In this document: in pieces, positions 9,421 to 17,400 of the stretch
Layout: each line of letters starts with the position of its first letter
Position numbering within the stretch: the stretch's first letter is position 1
DNA from: Mariniflexile sp. TRM1-10
GTDB taxonomy: Bacteria > Bacteroidota > Bacteroidia > Flavobacteriales > Flavobacteriaceae
Length of the DNA: 64,000 nt
Direction: 5' to 3'
NCBI RefSeq assembly: GCF_003425985.1
Contig: NZ_CP022985.1
Span: 3,952,001 to 4,016,000, forward strand
The notes under the pieces: generated by a model
The model's database searches: none
What the model was told of the DNA's origin: nothing
Seen by the model: only the letters and a program-made list of their open reading frames with translations
Translations under genes and position numbers: made by a program

Positions 9421-9453
9421 AAAAAACAGGTAAATTAATTTACCTGTTTTTTT
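9421..9453. terminator. Symmetric terminator between the Crp/Fnr gene and fumC
   Basis: A perfect palindrome AAACAGGTAAATT/AATTTACCTGTTT with A and T runs outside it, so it can serve both convergent genes. Confidence 0.9.
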
Positions 9454-9489
9454 ATTTACAATTTTTTTTATTTACAATGGGTGGGAATG

Positions 9490-10887
9490 TTATTTTAGAC
9501 CACCAACCATGTCTTCTGGTTTTACCCAAGCATCATAATCTTCAGCAGTAACATAGCCTAAATTAATGGCTTCTTCTTTTAAAGTCGTACCGTTAGTATG
9601 GGCTGTATTTGCAATTTCGGCAGCTTTATAATAGCCGATTTTTGTATTTAATGCAGTAACCAGCATTAATGAATTGTTTAATAATTTCTTAATTACTTCG
9701 TGGTTTGGTTCAATACCAACGGCACAATGTTCATCAAAACTAGCACAAGCATCACCAATTAATTGAGCAGATTGTATGGCATTTGCAGCCATTACGGGTT
9801 TAAATACATTCAATTCATAGTGGCCTTGTAGCCCGCCTACAGAAATAGCCACATCATTACCAATGACTTGTGCACAAACCATTGTTAAGGCCTCACATTG
9901 TGTTGGGTTTACTTTTCCAGGCATAATAGAACTACCTGGTTCGTTTGCAGGAATAATGATTTCGCCAATGCCACTCCTTGGTCCAGAAGCCATCATTCTA
10001 ACGTCGTTTGCAATTTTATTTAAAGAAACAGCTAATTGTTTTAGTGCTCCGTGTGTTTCAACTATCGCATCGTGTGCAGCAAGTGCTTCAAACTTATTAG
10101 GTGCAGTAACAAAAGGAAGTCCGGTAAATTGTGCAATATATTCTGCAACACGTTTACTGTACCCTTTTGGGGTATTTAAACCAGTTCCAACAGCAGTACC
10201 ACCCAATGCTAATTCGCTTAAATGCGGTAAGGTGTTTTCTAAGGCTTTTAAACCATGGTCTAACTGTGCAACGTAACCAGAAAGCTCTTGTCCCAACGTT
10301 AGTGGTGTAGCATCCATTAAGTGGGTACGACCAATTTTTACAACGTTTTTAAATGCTTCAGATTTTTTCTTTAGAGTGTCACGAAGTTGTTTTACACCGG
10401 GAATGGTTACTTCTATAATTTTTTTATAAATAGCGATATGCATACCTGTAGGGAAGGTATCGTTTGAAGATTGCGATTTGTTAACATCATCATTAGGTTG
10501 AATAGCTTTTTCACCCTCACCAATAACTTTACCTGCTAATTGCTGCGCTCTATTGGCAATGACTTCATTAGCGTTCATATTGCTTTGTGTTCCAGAACCT
10601 GTTTGCCAAATTACAAGCGGAAATTGATCATCATGTTTACCAGCTAAAATTTCATCACAAACCGCAGCAATTAAATCACGCTTTTCAATCGGCAAAACGC
10701 CCAATTCACAATTGGTATAAGCAGCGGCTTTTTTTAGATAGGCAAACCCGTAAATTATTTCTAGAGGCATAGACGCCGGAGCCCCTATTTTAAAATTATT
10801 TCTAGAGCGTTCTGTTTGTGCTCCCCAAAGTTTATCGGCAGGTACTTTTACCTCGCCCATGGTATCTTTTTCTATTCTAAAACTCAT
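9490..10887 (-). CDS. fumC: Class II fumarate hydratase
   Basis: A cytosolic TCA-cycle enzyme that interconverts fumarate and L-malate; 465 residues, the usual length. It has the family signature [11 protein letters not shown], the N-terminal [35 protein letters not shown] and the catalytic-loop region [16 protein letters not shown]. The start is placed at the ATG giving [12 protein letters not shown] further upstream ATG would add nine residues but sits across the probable -7 box (10912-10919), which argues against it. Oxygen-stable class II enzymes lack Fe-S clusters, consistent with the absence of conserved Cys motifs. Confidence 0.95.
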   Translation of the reverse strand: MSFRIEKDTMGEVKVPADKLWGAQTERSRNNFKIGAPASMPLEIIYGFAYLKKAAAYTNCELGVLPIEKRDLIAAVCDEILAGKHDDQFPLVIWQTGSGTQSNMNANEVIANRAQQLAGKVIGEGEKAIQPNDDVNKSQSSNDTFPTGMHIAIYKKIIEVTIPGVKQLRDTLKKKSEAFKNVVKIGRTHLMDATPLTLGQELSGYVAQLDHGLKALENTLPHLSELALGGTAVGTGLNTPKGYSKRVAEYIAQFTGLPFVTAPNKFEALAAHDAIVETHGALKQLAVSLNKIANDVRMMASGPRSGIGEIIIPANEPGSSIMPGKVNPTQCEALTMVCAQVIGNDVAISVGGLQGHYELNVFKPVMAANAIQSAQLIGDACASFDEHCAVGIEPNHEVIKKLLNNSLMLVTALNTKIGYYKAAEIANTAHTNGTTLKEEAINLGYVTAEDYDAWVKPEDMVGGLK

Positions 10888-10911
10888 CGTAAAATGATTT
10901 AATTTAAGTTG

Positions 10912-10919
10912 CAAAGTTA
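10912..10919 (-). promoter_or_regulatory. -7 box of fumC (TAACTTTG)
   Basis: Read on the minus strand this is TAACTTTG, matching the Bacteroidota TAnnTTTG element. It lies about 25 bases before the chosen fumC start. No TTG box is seen at the ideal distance. Confidence 0.5.
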
Positions 10920-11071
10920 ACTGTTTTATGGTTTTTATTGGTAAGATATTTGTTAGTTTTTATAAGTTTTTTTAACAGAGATATAACGCCTTCATTTTTA
11001 ATAATTGAATAAAAAAAAGTAACTTAGCATATAGATAATACATTTATTAATTTATAATAAACATATATAAT

Positions 11072-11713
11072 ATGGCAACAATTAGATTAGGAGACGTTGC
11101 TCCAAATTTTACAGCGAAGTCTACTGAAGGAACCATTAATTTTCACGAATGGTTAGGGGATAGTTGGGGAATATTATTTTCACATCCCGCAGATTATACA
11201 CCAGTTTGTACTACCGAACTAGGTACCGTAGCAAAATATAAATCAGAGTTTGATAAGCGTAACGTGAAAGTAGTTGCATTGAGTGTAGATGGTTTAGAAT
11301 CTCATAAAGGTTGGATTAAGGATATCAATGAAACCCAAAATACCACAGTAAATTTCCCAATTATTGCAGATGAAGACAGAAAGATTTCTGAATTGTATGA
11401 TATGATCCATCCAAATGCGAGCGATAAATTTACGGTGCGTTCAGTATTTGTAATAGGTGATGATAAAAAAGTAAAACTTATTATTACCTATCCGGCATCT
11501 ACAGGTAGGAATTTTGAAGAATTATTACGTGTTATAGATAGTTTACAATTAACAGCGTACCATAAAGTAGCAACACCAGCTAACTGGAAAAACGGTGAAG
11601 ATGTTGTTATTTCTCCTGCAATTACAAATGAAGAAATACCGGCGATGTTCCCAAAAGGACATAAAGAAATAAAGCCTTATTTAAGAATGACGCCACAACC
11701 TAATTTGAATTAA
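11072..11713 (+). CDS. 1-Cys peroxiredoxin (Prx6 type)
   Basis: A 213-residue cytosolic thiol peroxidase that reduces H2O2 and organic hydroperoxides. The peroxidatic Cys46 sits in SHPADYTPVCTTELG. The C-terminal arm (about 165-213, with AMFPKGHKEIKPYLRMTPQP) is typical of the long Prx6 subgroup, which does not use a canonical resolving Cys; no second conserved Cys is present. It is a monocistronic gene divergent from fumC, and a repeat-rich gap follows. Confidence 0.93.
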   Translation: MATIRLGDVAPNFTAKSTEGTINFHEWLGDSWGILFSHPADYTPVCTTELGTVAKYKSEFDKRNVKVVALSVDGLESHKGWIKDINETQNTTVNFPIIADEDRKISELYDMIHPNASDKFTVRSVFVIGDDKKVKLIITYPASTGRNFEELLRVIDSLQLTAYHKVATPANWKNGEDVVISPAITNEEIPAMFPKGHKEIKPYLRMTPQPNLN

Positions 11714-11769
11714 AATTTTTTCAAAGAAAGATAGAGGCTATCTTTTAAAAAGTTGGGTTCTATGTTATA

Positions 11770-12060
11770 TTGAGCTTGTTTAAATATTTTAACTTACTGA
11801 TAATCAATATCGGTTTCGACAAGCTCCTTTAGATTTGTTTTTTATAAATTTAAGAAAGGAAATGGTATTAAAATAGCCTGTCATACAGAGCTTGTCGAAG
11901 TATTAGCCTGTCGAAGCTATAAAGAAGAAGTGCCAGTAATGGACTTCGACAAGCTCAGTCTGACAAACTAAACATCATTTTGTATTGCTGTTTTTAGAAT
12001 AAAAATGATACCTACCAAGGACGTTTTTTAAATAAAGGACTTCAACAAGCTCCTGGCATT
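11770..12060. repeat. Cluster of interspersed palindromic repeats (TTCGACAAGCTC family)
   Basis: At least four copies in both orientations of the word ACTTCGACAAGCTC are present, followed by a TGACA-type tail. Inverted arms lie at 11772-11779/11819-11826; the others are 11876-11904 (reverse), 11905-11968 (a longer foldback ending GGACTTCGACAAGCTCAG) and 12037-12056. The 11905-11968 copy also matches 52295-52340 in its interior (AGCCTGTCGAAGCTATA, then AGAAGTG, then GGACTTCGA), so this is one element family and not just shared arms. No gene lies in the 450-bp gap before the insertion sequence. Confidence 0.8.
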
Positions 12061-12073
12061 GGGGGTGTTTTTA

Positions 12074-12132
12074 TTATTGTTGAATTGTTGACCGCCAACT
12101 ATTGACTATTGGCTAATGGCTTTTGGCTATTA
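12074..12132. repeat. Short-word intergenic repeat, reverse copy of the 49.5-kb repeat
   Basis: Read on the minus strand it gives the word order TAGCCAAAAGCCATTAG, CAATAGTCAATAG, GGTCAACAATTCAACAA. This is the same set in the same order as 49541-49595. Confidence 0.65.
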
Positions 12133-12163
12133 GGTATTCGACAAGCTACCATTGACGTATTTG

Positions 12164-13471
12164 CTAAACCGCTGTTTTATAGCTAATTGACAAACCAAGT
12201 TCTCTTGCCATTTTCATAATGTTCTTTTGTTTATTAAACAAGATCTTCTCCTCATAATCTTTGATTCCCTTCTCTACATATGACAGTCCTTTAACAAATA
12301 GCTTCCAATAGAGCTCTGCCAGTTTTCTTGCCATTGCCTTTATTGCCGGTGATGCCCCTTTCTTTGCCCTTATCTTTCTGCCAAAAGCACCCAATGCAAT
12401 TTTCTTGCTGTTGAGCAGGCTCGTGGCCGCTTGCTTAAATATCAGGCCGGCCTTTGGTTGTCCTTTAGCCTTATAGTTTTTTTTCATCTTGCCCGAATGG
12501 TGCTGTTTTGGCGCCAGTCCCAACCAGGAAGTAAAATGCTTTTCTGTTTTCCATTTATGTAAATCAGTCCCTATTTCCGATAGGAGCTGCATCCAATTAT
12601 AATCTGTTATACCGGGTAGGACCGTAGCATCTTTGCCTTCAAATATTTGCAATAGATAACGGTCCATTCCTTCTATATTTGGTTTGTGGTGCCTCACGTT
12701 TTTTCGTGGAGTTGCCTTATTTGATACTTTAGGCCGGTTTGCCCCCATCTTTTTAAGGACTTCTTCCATTTTCAGATCACAACCGGCAATTTGTTGTTGA
12801 TAAAAATCATAGCACACCACTGCTTGGCCCAAAGCAAATAGCCCTGCTTCATTGTAGTGCCCTTTCAAGGATTTAAGGATCAGTTCCTTTTTTGTTTTCA
12901 ACACACTCCCATGGCATAGCTTTACCAAAACCCCGGGATCCCTTTCGCCCTTTAAGATCGCCCTGATTATTTTCAATCCACTTACCCCGTGAACTTGGTC
13001 CAGAACTTCTTTTAGCCGAACGTTCATCAGGGTCAGTGCTTTTTGCATATGGTTAATATGCATAGCAGCACTACGGATGTGATCTTCGCGCAGGCGTTGA
13101 TAGCTCCTTAGTTCATGTACCAGTTCATCTGCAACAAAACAACGGTTCAACAAACCATAGCTGTGCAATTGCTGTATCCATTGACAGTCCTTTACATCGG
13201 TCTTTCTGCCTGGAACTTGTTTTGTGCTCCTGCCATCCACCAACCATACATCGATGCCTCTTGCCTTCAATATATCATAGAGGATGACCCAATACACTCC
13301 CGTGGCTTCCATGGCCACTGAGGTTACATTGTTTTCCTCTAAGTAAGATACCGCCTGTTCCAGATCTGATGTGAAGGTATCAAAACTGCGAACCTCCTTA
13401 TCTTCAAGACCTATGAAGATTTTTTTGGCTCCGATATCGATCCCTCCTGCGTTTTTCCTGATTTTTTTCAT
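12164..13471 (-). CDS. IS110-family transposase/recombinase (DEDD + Ser)
   Basis: A 435-residue protein. The N-terminal RuvC-like DEDD domain shows D12 (GGIDIGAKK), E55 (AMEATGVYW) and D92/D95 (GRKTDVKDCQW). A helical middle section follows, then the C-terminal Tnp domain with the proposed catalytic Ser326 in KQHHSGKMKK. Full length and no frameshift, so the enzyme is probably intact. IS110 recombinases work with a bridge RNA that pairs with target and donor DNA. The stop codon lies only 16 bases from the element end, so nearly all non-coding sequence is upstream, as in the IS110 (not IS1111) arrangement. Confidence 0.95.
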   Translation of the reverse strand: MKKIRKNAGGIDIGAKKIFIGLEDKEVRSFDTFTSDLEQAVSYLEENNVTSVAMEATGVYWVILYDILKARGIDVWLVDGRSTKQVPGRKTDVKDCQWIQQLHSYGLLNRCFVADELVHELRSYQRLREDHIRSAAMHINHMQKALTLMNVRLKEVLDQVHGVSGLKIIRAILKGERDPGVLVKLCHGSVLKTKKELILKSLKGHYNEAGLFALGQAVVCYDFYQQQIAGCDLKMEEVLKKMGANRPKVSNKATPRKNVRHHKPNIEGMDRYLLQIFEGKDATVLPGITDYNWMQLLSEIGTDLHKWKTEKHFTSWLGLAPKQHHSGKMKKNYKAKGQPKAGLIFKQAATSLLNSKKIALGAFGRKIRAKKGASPAIKAMARKLAELYWKLFVKGLSYVEKGIKDYEEKILFNKQKNIMKMARELGLSISYKTAV

Positions 13472-13697
13472 CCTACATTATTTTTTAAAATCACACCCAG
13501 AAAATTTTTATGCTTGCTAGACTACCATTCGGGCATTATTATAAATAAGCACCATAATCGCTACCCCTATTTTCTGAAAACCATACTCAACCACAGGTAT
13601 ATAAACACTACGCTGTGCCTCGGAAATATTGTGACTTTTTGTTAAACTTGCACAAAATACGTCATCGCATTCGCTAGTTAAAAACTTTAACAAAAGT
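13472..13697 (-). ncRNA. Candidate bridge RNA region of the IS110 element
   Basis: This is the non-coding leader between the element end and the transposase start. In the RNA sense it begins with a 13-bp stem (arms 13686-13698 and 13633-13646, one bulged A). It then has GGTTGAG (13586-13592), identical to the target half-site plus core, and AATGGTAG (13522-13529), identical to the other element end plus core. The second match lies in the loop of a 6-bp stem (GTGCTT/AAGCAT). The order 5' stem, target-like loop, donor-like loop matches the IS621 bridge RNA as published. Exact RNA ends, and the guides for the opposite halves, are not resolved. Confidence 0.65.
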
Positions 13698-13754
13698 CTC
13701 AACCTGACAAATTAAATTTAAAAGGATTTTTTAGACAGCCTCTTTTTATTTCAC

Positions 13755-14732
13755 TTAATTATATGCTAAAGAAAACTTATTTCGATAATCGATAGGAGTC
13801 ATATCGGTTATTTTTTTAAATACATCCCTAAAAGCTTTAGTGTCATTATAGCCCACCTCATACATAACTTCGTTTACTGTTTTTCTACCATGTTCTAATT
13901 CTTTTTTAGCAGCTTCAATCTTAACACGTTGAATATATTCCAATACTGTATTTGCTGTAGCTTTTTTAAATCGGCGTTCAAAAGTTCTACGAGCGACGTT
14001 GCTATTCCCGCAAAGTTCATCAACTGTTATTTTGGTATTATAATTTTGTTCTATGTAGTTTTGAGCTTCAAGTATTTCTATATCCTTATGTGTTTTCTGG
14101 CCTTTAAACATCATAAAAGGTGATTGACTTTCTCTATCAATATCTATCATAAACCCTTTTGATGCCATAACAGCCACTTCACGTCCTGCATATTTTTCAA
14201 TAAGGTAAATCATTAAATTGGTAAATGAATATGCGCCACCGCTAGTGTAAATACCATTGGATTCTGTCATGATTTTATCATCCATCAATATTGCTTTAGG
14301 AAACATGGCCCTAAATTCATTGGCATATTGCCAGTGTGTAGAGCAGGGCTTCCCATTAAGTAACCCAGAAGCTGCTAAATAAAATGTTCCAATGCAAAAA
14401 CTCACCAATTCGGCACCTTGGTTGTATTGTTTAACAAGCCAAGGCAACAATTCAGCATTGGCTTTTAAATTATCTTTTAAATCACCATGAATGGCAGGAA
14501 TAATAATAAGGTCTGTGTGTTTTACGTCTTTAATCAAGCGCTGCGGATTAATAGTAAACAAGCCGTTGGTTTGAGTTGATGATTTTTCAATACCTATAAG
14601 CTCAACATTAAATATAGGACTTTTGTTAATTTGCCCATAGTAGCTGTTTACCCAATTAAACATTTGATAAGCTCCTTCAATATTAACCATGCTGTAATGT
14701 CCTTTTGGAATGTAAACCGATATATGTTTCAT
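13755..14732 (-). CDS. GlxA-family regulator: DJ-1/PfpI-like domain plus AraC DNA-binding domain
   Basis: A 325-residue protein. The N-terminal ~190 residues form a class-I glutamine-amidotransferase-like fold; the nucleophile-elbow segment is ELVSFCIGTFYLAASGLL, followed by STHWQY. The C-terminal ~100 residues are an AraC/XylS double helix-turn-helix (ITVDELCGNSNVARRTFERRFKKAT... then VNEVMYEVGYNDTKAFRDVFKKIT). The start is the ATG of MKHISVYIPKGHY; an upstream ATG would only add MIINKYII. It faces away from the VOC/SRPBCC cluster and is the obvious candidate to control it, although the effector is unknown. Confidence 0.88.
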   Translation of the reverse strand: MKHISVYIPKGHYSMVNIEGAYQMFNWVNSYYGQINKSPIFNVELIGIEKSSTQTNGLFTINPQRLIKDVKHTDLIIIPAIHGDLKDNLKANAELLPWLVKQYNQGAELVSFCIGTFYLAASGLLNGKPCSTHWQYANEFRAMFPKAILMDDKIMTESNGIYTSGGAYSFTNLMIYLIEKYAGREVAVMASKGFMIDIDRESQSPFMMFKGQKTHKDIEILEAQNYIEQNYNTKITVDELCGNSNVARRTFERRFKKATANTVLEYIQRVKIEAAKKELEHGRKTVNEVMYEVGYNDTKAFRDVFKKITDMTPIDYRNKFSLAYN

Positions 14733-14866
14733 TATAATGTATTTATTGATTATCAAAAGTAATTAATTAAAGTGTCGTAATCAACCCTTTATATTGACGT
14801 ATTTGTACATTAATGTATTGGATTTGCATTGCTAACTTTGTAAAACAGCACTAAAAAACAAAACTC

Positions 14867-15277
14867 ATGGCAAAAGAATTTTGGCTTAATCTGTCGGTAA
14901 ATGATTTAAAGTAGTCAAAACAATTTTTAATGAAATTGGATTTGATGAAAATCCACATCATATTGATAATGAACATTTAGGAAGCTTTTTTATTGGTGAT
15001 AAGAACGTTGTGATGATGTTATTTCCTATTGATACTTTTAAGGGATTTATTGCACATAACGTATCAAACCCAAATGTGGGTACAGAAGTATGATTCAACA
15101 TGGATGCCCAAAGTAAAGAAGAAGTAGATGCCATGGCTAAAACGGTAAAGAATGCAGGGGGAAATCTTTACGCAGCCCAGGTGAAAAAGATGGTTGGATG
15201 TTACTTTTGGTTTTTTAGACACTGATGGACACCGTTGGAGCGTCCTTTATAGGGACATGAGTAAAATGCCACAATAA
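14867..15277 (+). pseudogene. Decayed VOC (glyoxalase-like) gene
   Basis: Conceptual translation across frames gives MAKEFWLNLSVNDL, then SKQFFNEIGF-like sequence, then GSFFIGDKNVVMMLF, FNMDAQSKEEVDAMAKTVK, and finally FLDTDGHRWSVLYRDMSK. This is one continuous VOC-domain protein of ~135 residues. It is broken by a TAG after codon 15 with a frame change, an internal TGA near 15090, and a further frameshift near 15180. The family and size match the intact VOC genes just downstream. A TAnnTTTG box (14833-14840) still sits in front of it and may now drive the downstream genes. Confidence 0.85.
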
Positions 15278-15302
15278 ATTATAAACAGATATAACGATTA
15301 TT

Positions 15303-15737
15303 ATGACAACAACAATTAATCCTTATTTAATCTTTAATGGCAACTGTGAAGATGCATTTAATTTTTACAAATCCGTCTTTGGTGGTGAATTTGAATATAT
15401 TGGGAGATTTAAAGATATGCCCCAAGAAGATGGTTACAGCGATATACCTGAAAACTATGCTAACAAAATTATGCATGTATGTTTCCATATAGGTAAAGAA
15501 ACCTATTTAATGGGTAGCGATAACAATCCAGAATTTGGGGAAGTTACGTTTGGACAAAACATGAATATTTCAATTAATACAGACTCAAAAAATGAAGCCG
15601 ATAGATTGTTTACTGGTCTATCTGATGCAGCTACAGTAACAATGCCTATGAAAGATATGTTTTGGGGCGATTATTTTGGAATGCTTACCGATAAATTCGG
15701 AGTTATGTGGATGATAAGCTATCGTAAATCTCAATAA
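15303..15737 (+). CDS. VOC-family protein, PhnB-like
   Basis: A 144-residue protein of the PhnB/3-dmu-9 glyoxalase-like subgroup. It opens with INPYLIFNGNCEDAFNFYKSVFGG, has a central HVCFHIGKETYLMGSD and closes with MFWGDYFGMLTDKFGVMWMISY, the usual landmarks. Members are metal-dependent or metal-free small-molecule binding proteins; no specific substrate can be assigned. It is the first intact gene of a four-gene plus-strand run (gaps of 10, 10 and 6 bases). Confidence 0.88.
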   Translation: MTTTINPYLIFNGNCEDAFNFYKSVFGGEFEYIGRFKDMPQEDGYSDIPENYANKIMHVCFHIGKETYLMGSDNNPEFGEVTFGQNMNISINTDSKNEADRLFTGLSDAATVTMPMKDMFWGDYFGMLTDKFGVMWMISYRKSQ

Positions 15738-15747
15738 AATTAAGACT

Positions 15748-16194
15748 ATGTTACAAAAAATAAATTTTAAAATAACAATACATGCTCCAAAAGAGACGGT
15801 TTGGTCAGTTCTTTGGGAAGACACATCGTATCGTAAATGGACCAAAGTTTTTAGTGAAGGCTCTCATGCTGTTTCAGATTGGCAGGAGGGAAGCAAAGTA
15901 CTATTTTTAGATGGCAATGGCCACGGTATGTTTAGCAAAATATATAAAAAAGTTCCACATACATTTATGGGTTTTGAACATTTAGGAATTGTTAAAGACG
16001 CTATTGAACAGCCTTTAGATGAAAAAGCAAAAGCTTGGTCTGGAGCAAAAGAAGATTATTCATTAACTGAAAAAAATGGGATTACGCATTTAGAAGTTAG
16101 TATGGATTCTGATAAAGAATTTGAAAATTACTTTAAAAATACTTTTCCTAAAGCACTTGAAATTGTAAAACAATTATCAGAGAAATCAATTTAA
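15748..16194 (+). CDS. SRPBCC-fold protein (AHSA1/START-like)
   Basis: A 148-residue single-domain protein with the START/Bet v1-like pattern: INFKITIHAPKETVWSVLWEDTSYRKWTKVF at the start, SDWQEGSKVLFLDGNGHGMFSKIYKKVPHTFMGFEHLG in the middle and a C-terminal amphipathic helix (FENYFKNTFPKALEIVKQL). Such proteins bind hydrophobic ligands or act as co-chaperone-like modules; the role here is unknown. It lies between two VOC genes and is probably co-transcribed with them. Confidence 0.85.
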   Translation: MLQKINFKITIHAPKETVWSVLWEDTSYRKWTKVFSEGSHAVSDWQEGSKVLFLDGNGHGMFSKIYKKVPHTFMGFEHLGIVKDAIEQPLDEKAKAWSGAKEDYSLTEKNGITHLEVSMDSDKEFENYFKNTFPKALEIVKQLSEKSI

Positions 16195-16204
16195 AATTTT
16201 AATT

Positions 16205-16612
16205 ATGGTACAACAACTTTTTGTTAATCTGGCAGTAGAAAATCTAACTAAATCCATGGATTTTTTCAAAGCTTTGGGATTTACGTTCAATTCTAAATTT
16301 ACTGATGAAACCGCAGCATGTTTAGTGTTGGGCGACAAGTTATACGCTATGTTACTTACTAAAGCAAAATTTAAAGAGTTTACTAAAAAGCCCATTTCAA
16401 ACGCAAAAAAGCAAACCGAGGTATTAGTGGCTTTACAGTTAAATACTCGGAAAGAAGTAGATAGTTTGATGAAAAAAGCAGTTAAAGCAGGTGCGTCTAT
16501 TTATATGGAACCTCAAGATTATGGGTTTATGTATCAACATAGTTTTGAAGATTTGGATGGCCATCAATGGGAAGTGTTTTTTATGGATGAAAGTCAGTTT
16601 CCAGAGCAATAA
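16205..16612 (+). CDS. VOC-family protein (glyoxalase/bleomycin-resistance-like)
   Basis: A 135-residue protein with the beta-alpha-beta-beta-beta VOC repeats. Landmarks are VNLAVENLTKSMDFFKALGFTFN at the N-terminus and the closing DLDGHQWEVFFMDESQFP. The Glu in HQWEVFF is the usual metal-ligand position of the second repeat. Length and wording match the lactoylglutathione-lyase-like paralogues of flavobacteria, which are not genuine GlxI in most cases. It is the third intact gene of the run. Confidence 0.88.
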   Translation: MVQQLFVNLAVENLTKSMDFFKALGFTFNSKFTDETAACLVLGDKLYAMLLTKAKFKEFTKKPISNAKKQTEVLVALQLNTRKEVDSLMKKAVKAGASIYMEPQDYGFMYQHSFEDLDGHQWEVFFMDESQFPEQ

Positions 16613-16618
16613 ATAATT

Positions 16619-16828
16619 ATGATTGAGGTTTTTAAAACAAATATTGTTGACGAAAATACAGCTAAAAGGGTGTTGAATGATTTAGCTACTCATTTACCAA
16701 ATTCTTATATCAATTTTGATTTAGAAGATTGTGATAAAATTTTAAGAATTGAAAATTGCAGTATTCGCCTAGACTTAGTAGTTGATATTTTAAATAAAAA
16801 CGGTTTTTTTTGTGAACCTTTACAATGA
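16619..16828 (+). CDS. Small conserved protein, HMA/ferredoxin-like fold
   Basis: A 69-residue protein of beta-alpha-beta-beta-alpha-beta pattern (MIEVFKTNIVDENTAKRVLNDL, then INFDLEDCDKILRIE, then VVDILNKNGFFCEPL). The layout resembles small heavy-metal-associated-like domains, but the CxxC motif is absent, so metal transfer is unlikely. It closes the VOC cluster, six bases after the previous stop. Its last codons (C-E-P-L-Q-stop) are repeated 274 bases downstream, indicating a duplication remnant. Confidence 0.65.
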   Translation: MIEVFKTNIVDENTAKRVLNDLATHLPNSYINFDLEDCDKILRIENCSIRLDLVVDILNKNGFFCEPLQ

Positions 16829-17127
16829 ACTCATCTTGAAAAGTCTGTTAATCTAAAGAATTCCTCGGTGCTTGTCCAATGTTATTAAGTTAAGGGGGAA
16901 ATTGTCATTCCGACGAAGGAGGAAATCGAAGATTCAGCGTAGCTAATCTCACCAAACTCCTTATCGAGTATGAGTTTGCTTCGCCAGTTCGCTGAAGCTC
17001 GTGTCCTCGTGCCTCGGAAGGACAAAAAACAACCTAAATATCTTAACTTAATGAGATTGGGCTTAGCGGTAGCGGAGGTTTTATTGCGAACCTTTACAAT
17101 GAAATTAATCTTGAAAACTCTGTTAAT
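16811..17127. repeat. 42-bp direct repeat bracketing a foldback element
   Basis: The sequences at 16811-16852 and 17085-17127 are ~88% identical (TGNGAACCTTTACAATGAA, then ATCTTGAAAANTCTGTTAAT). The first copy holds the end of the small gene. The second still encodes F-Y-C-E-P-L-Q-stop, so it is the tail of a lost paralogue or of a tandem duplication. Confidence 0.75.
16876..17060. repeat. Foldback (MITE-like) intergenic element
   Basis: The outer arms CCAATGTTATTAAGTTAAG (16876-16894) and its near-complement at 17042-17060 match at 17 of 19 positions. The inner arms GTCATTCCGACGAAGGAGG (16904-16922) and 17005-17023 match at 15 of 19. The centre (16976-17006) reappears in reverse orientation at 39773-39803. 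No protein is encoded. Confidence 0.75.
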
Positions 17128-17143
17128 AAATTTTAATTTGATA

Positions 17144-17174
17144 TTGTATAACAAGTAGCTTTGCATTATCTTTG
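17144..17174 (+). promoter_or_regulatory. Promoter of the 58-residue membrane protein gene
   Basis: TTG (17144-17146), 20 bases, then TATCTTTG (17167-17174): a good match to the Bacteroidota -33/-7 consensus. The coding start is 29 bases after the -7 box. Confidence 0.7.
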
Positions 17175-17203
17175 CGTTAGATTTTAAAAAGATACTTACA
17201 ATT

Positions 17204-17380
17204 ATGTTTGATTTTGACCAATATTTAGGATTTTTAGCTTTTTTAACCATTTTAACAATAGGCTTTTGGTTAATGATTTTCTTATTGACTTTTGTAATCC
17301 CTTATTGGATAGGAGGTTCTTTAATTGAAAGATTAAAAGAAATTAGAGAAGAGAAGAAGGCTAAGCGTCAAAATTCTTAA
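17204..17380 (+). CDS. Small membrane protein of 58 residues, function unknown
   Basis: The product is MFDFDQYLGFLAFLTILTIG followed by FWLMIFLLTFVIPYWIGGS and the charged tail LIERLKEIREEKKAKRQNS. Two thirds of it is hydrophobic, enough for one long or two short transmembrane helices, with a basic cytoplasmic tail. It is supported by a well-formed promoter just upstream and a perfect terminator 20 bases after the stop, so it is a free-standing gene despite its size. I do not recognise a named family. Confidence 0.75.
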   Translation: MFDFDQYLGFLAFLTILTIGFWLMIFLLTFVIPYWIGGSLIERLKEIREEKKAKRQNS

Positions 17381-17400
17381 CATAACTTATTGATATTCAC

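Larger units (their letters stand above)
12146..13699 (-). mobile_element. Complete IS110-family insertion sequence with CT core
   Basis: The element is about 1.55 kb, markedly richer in G+C than the flanks. It carries one transposase gene and a 226-bp non-coding leader. Its ends can be placed because a CT dinucleotide occurs at both boundaries (12146-12147 and 13698-13699). Joining the left flank ATTCGACAAG, one CT, and the right flank CAACCTGACAAA regenerates a copy of the interspersed repeat seen intact at 11941-11967 and 52225-52250. There is no terminal inverted repeat or longer target duplication, as expected for IS110 elements, which recombine at a dinucleotide core. Confidence 0.85.

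Noticed and set aside
13517..13702. A 61-codon minus-strand frame inside the IS110 leader
   Set aside because: It crosses the element boundary and overlaps the candidate bridge-RNA guides. The translation has no family features, so it is a chance frame in a non-coding RNA region.
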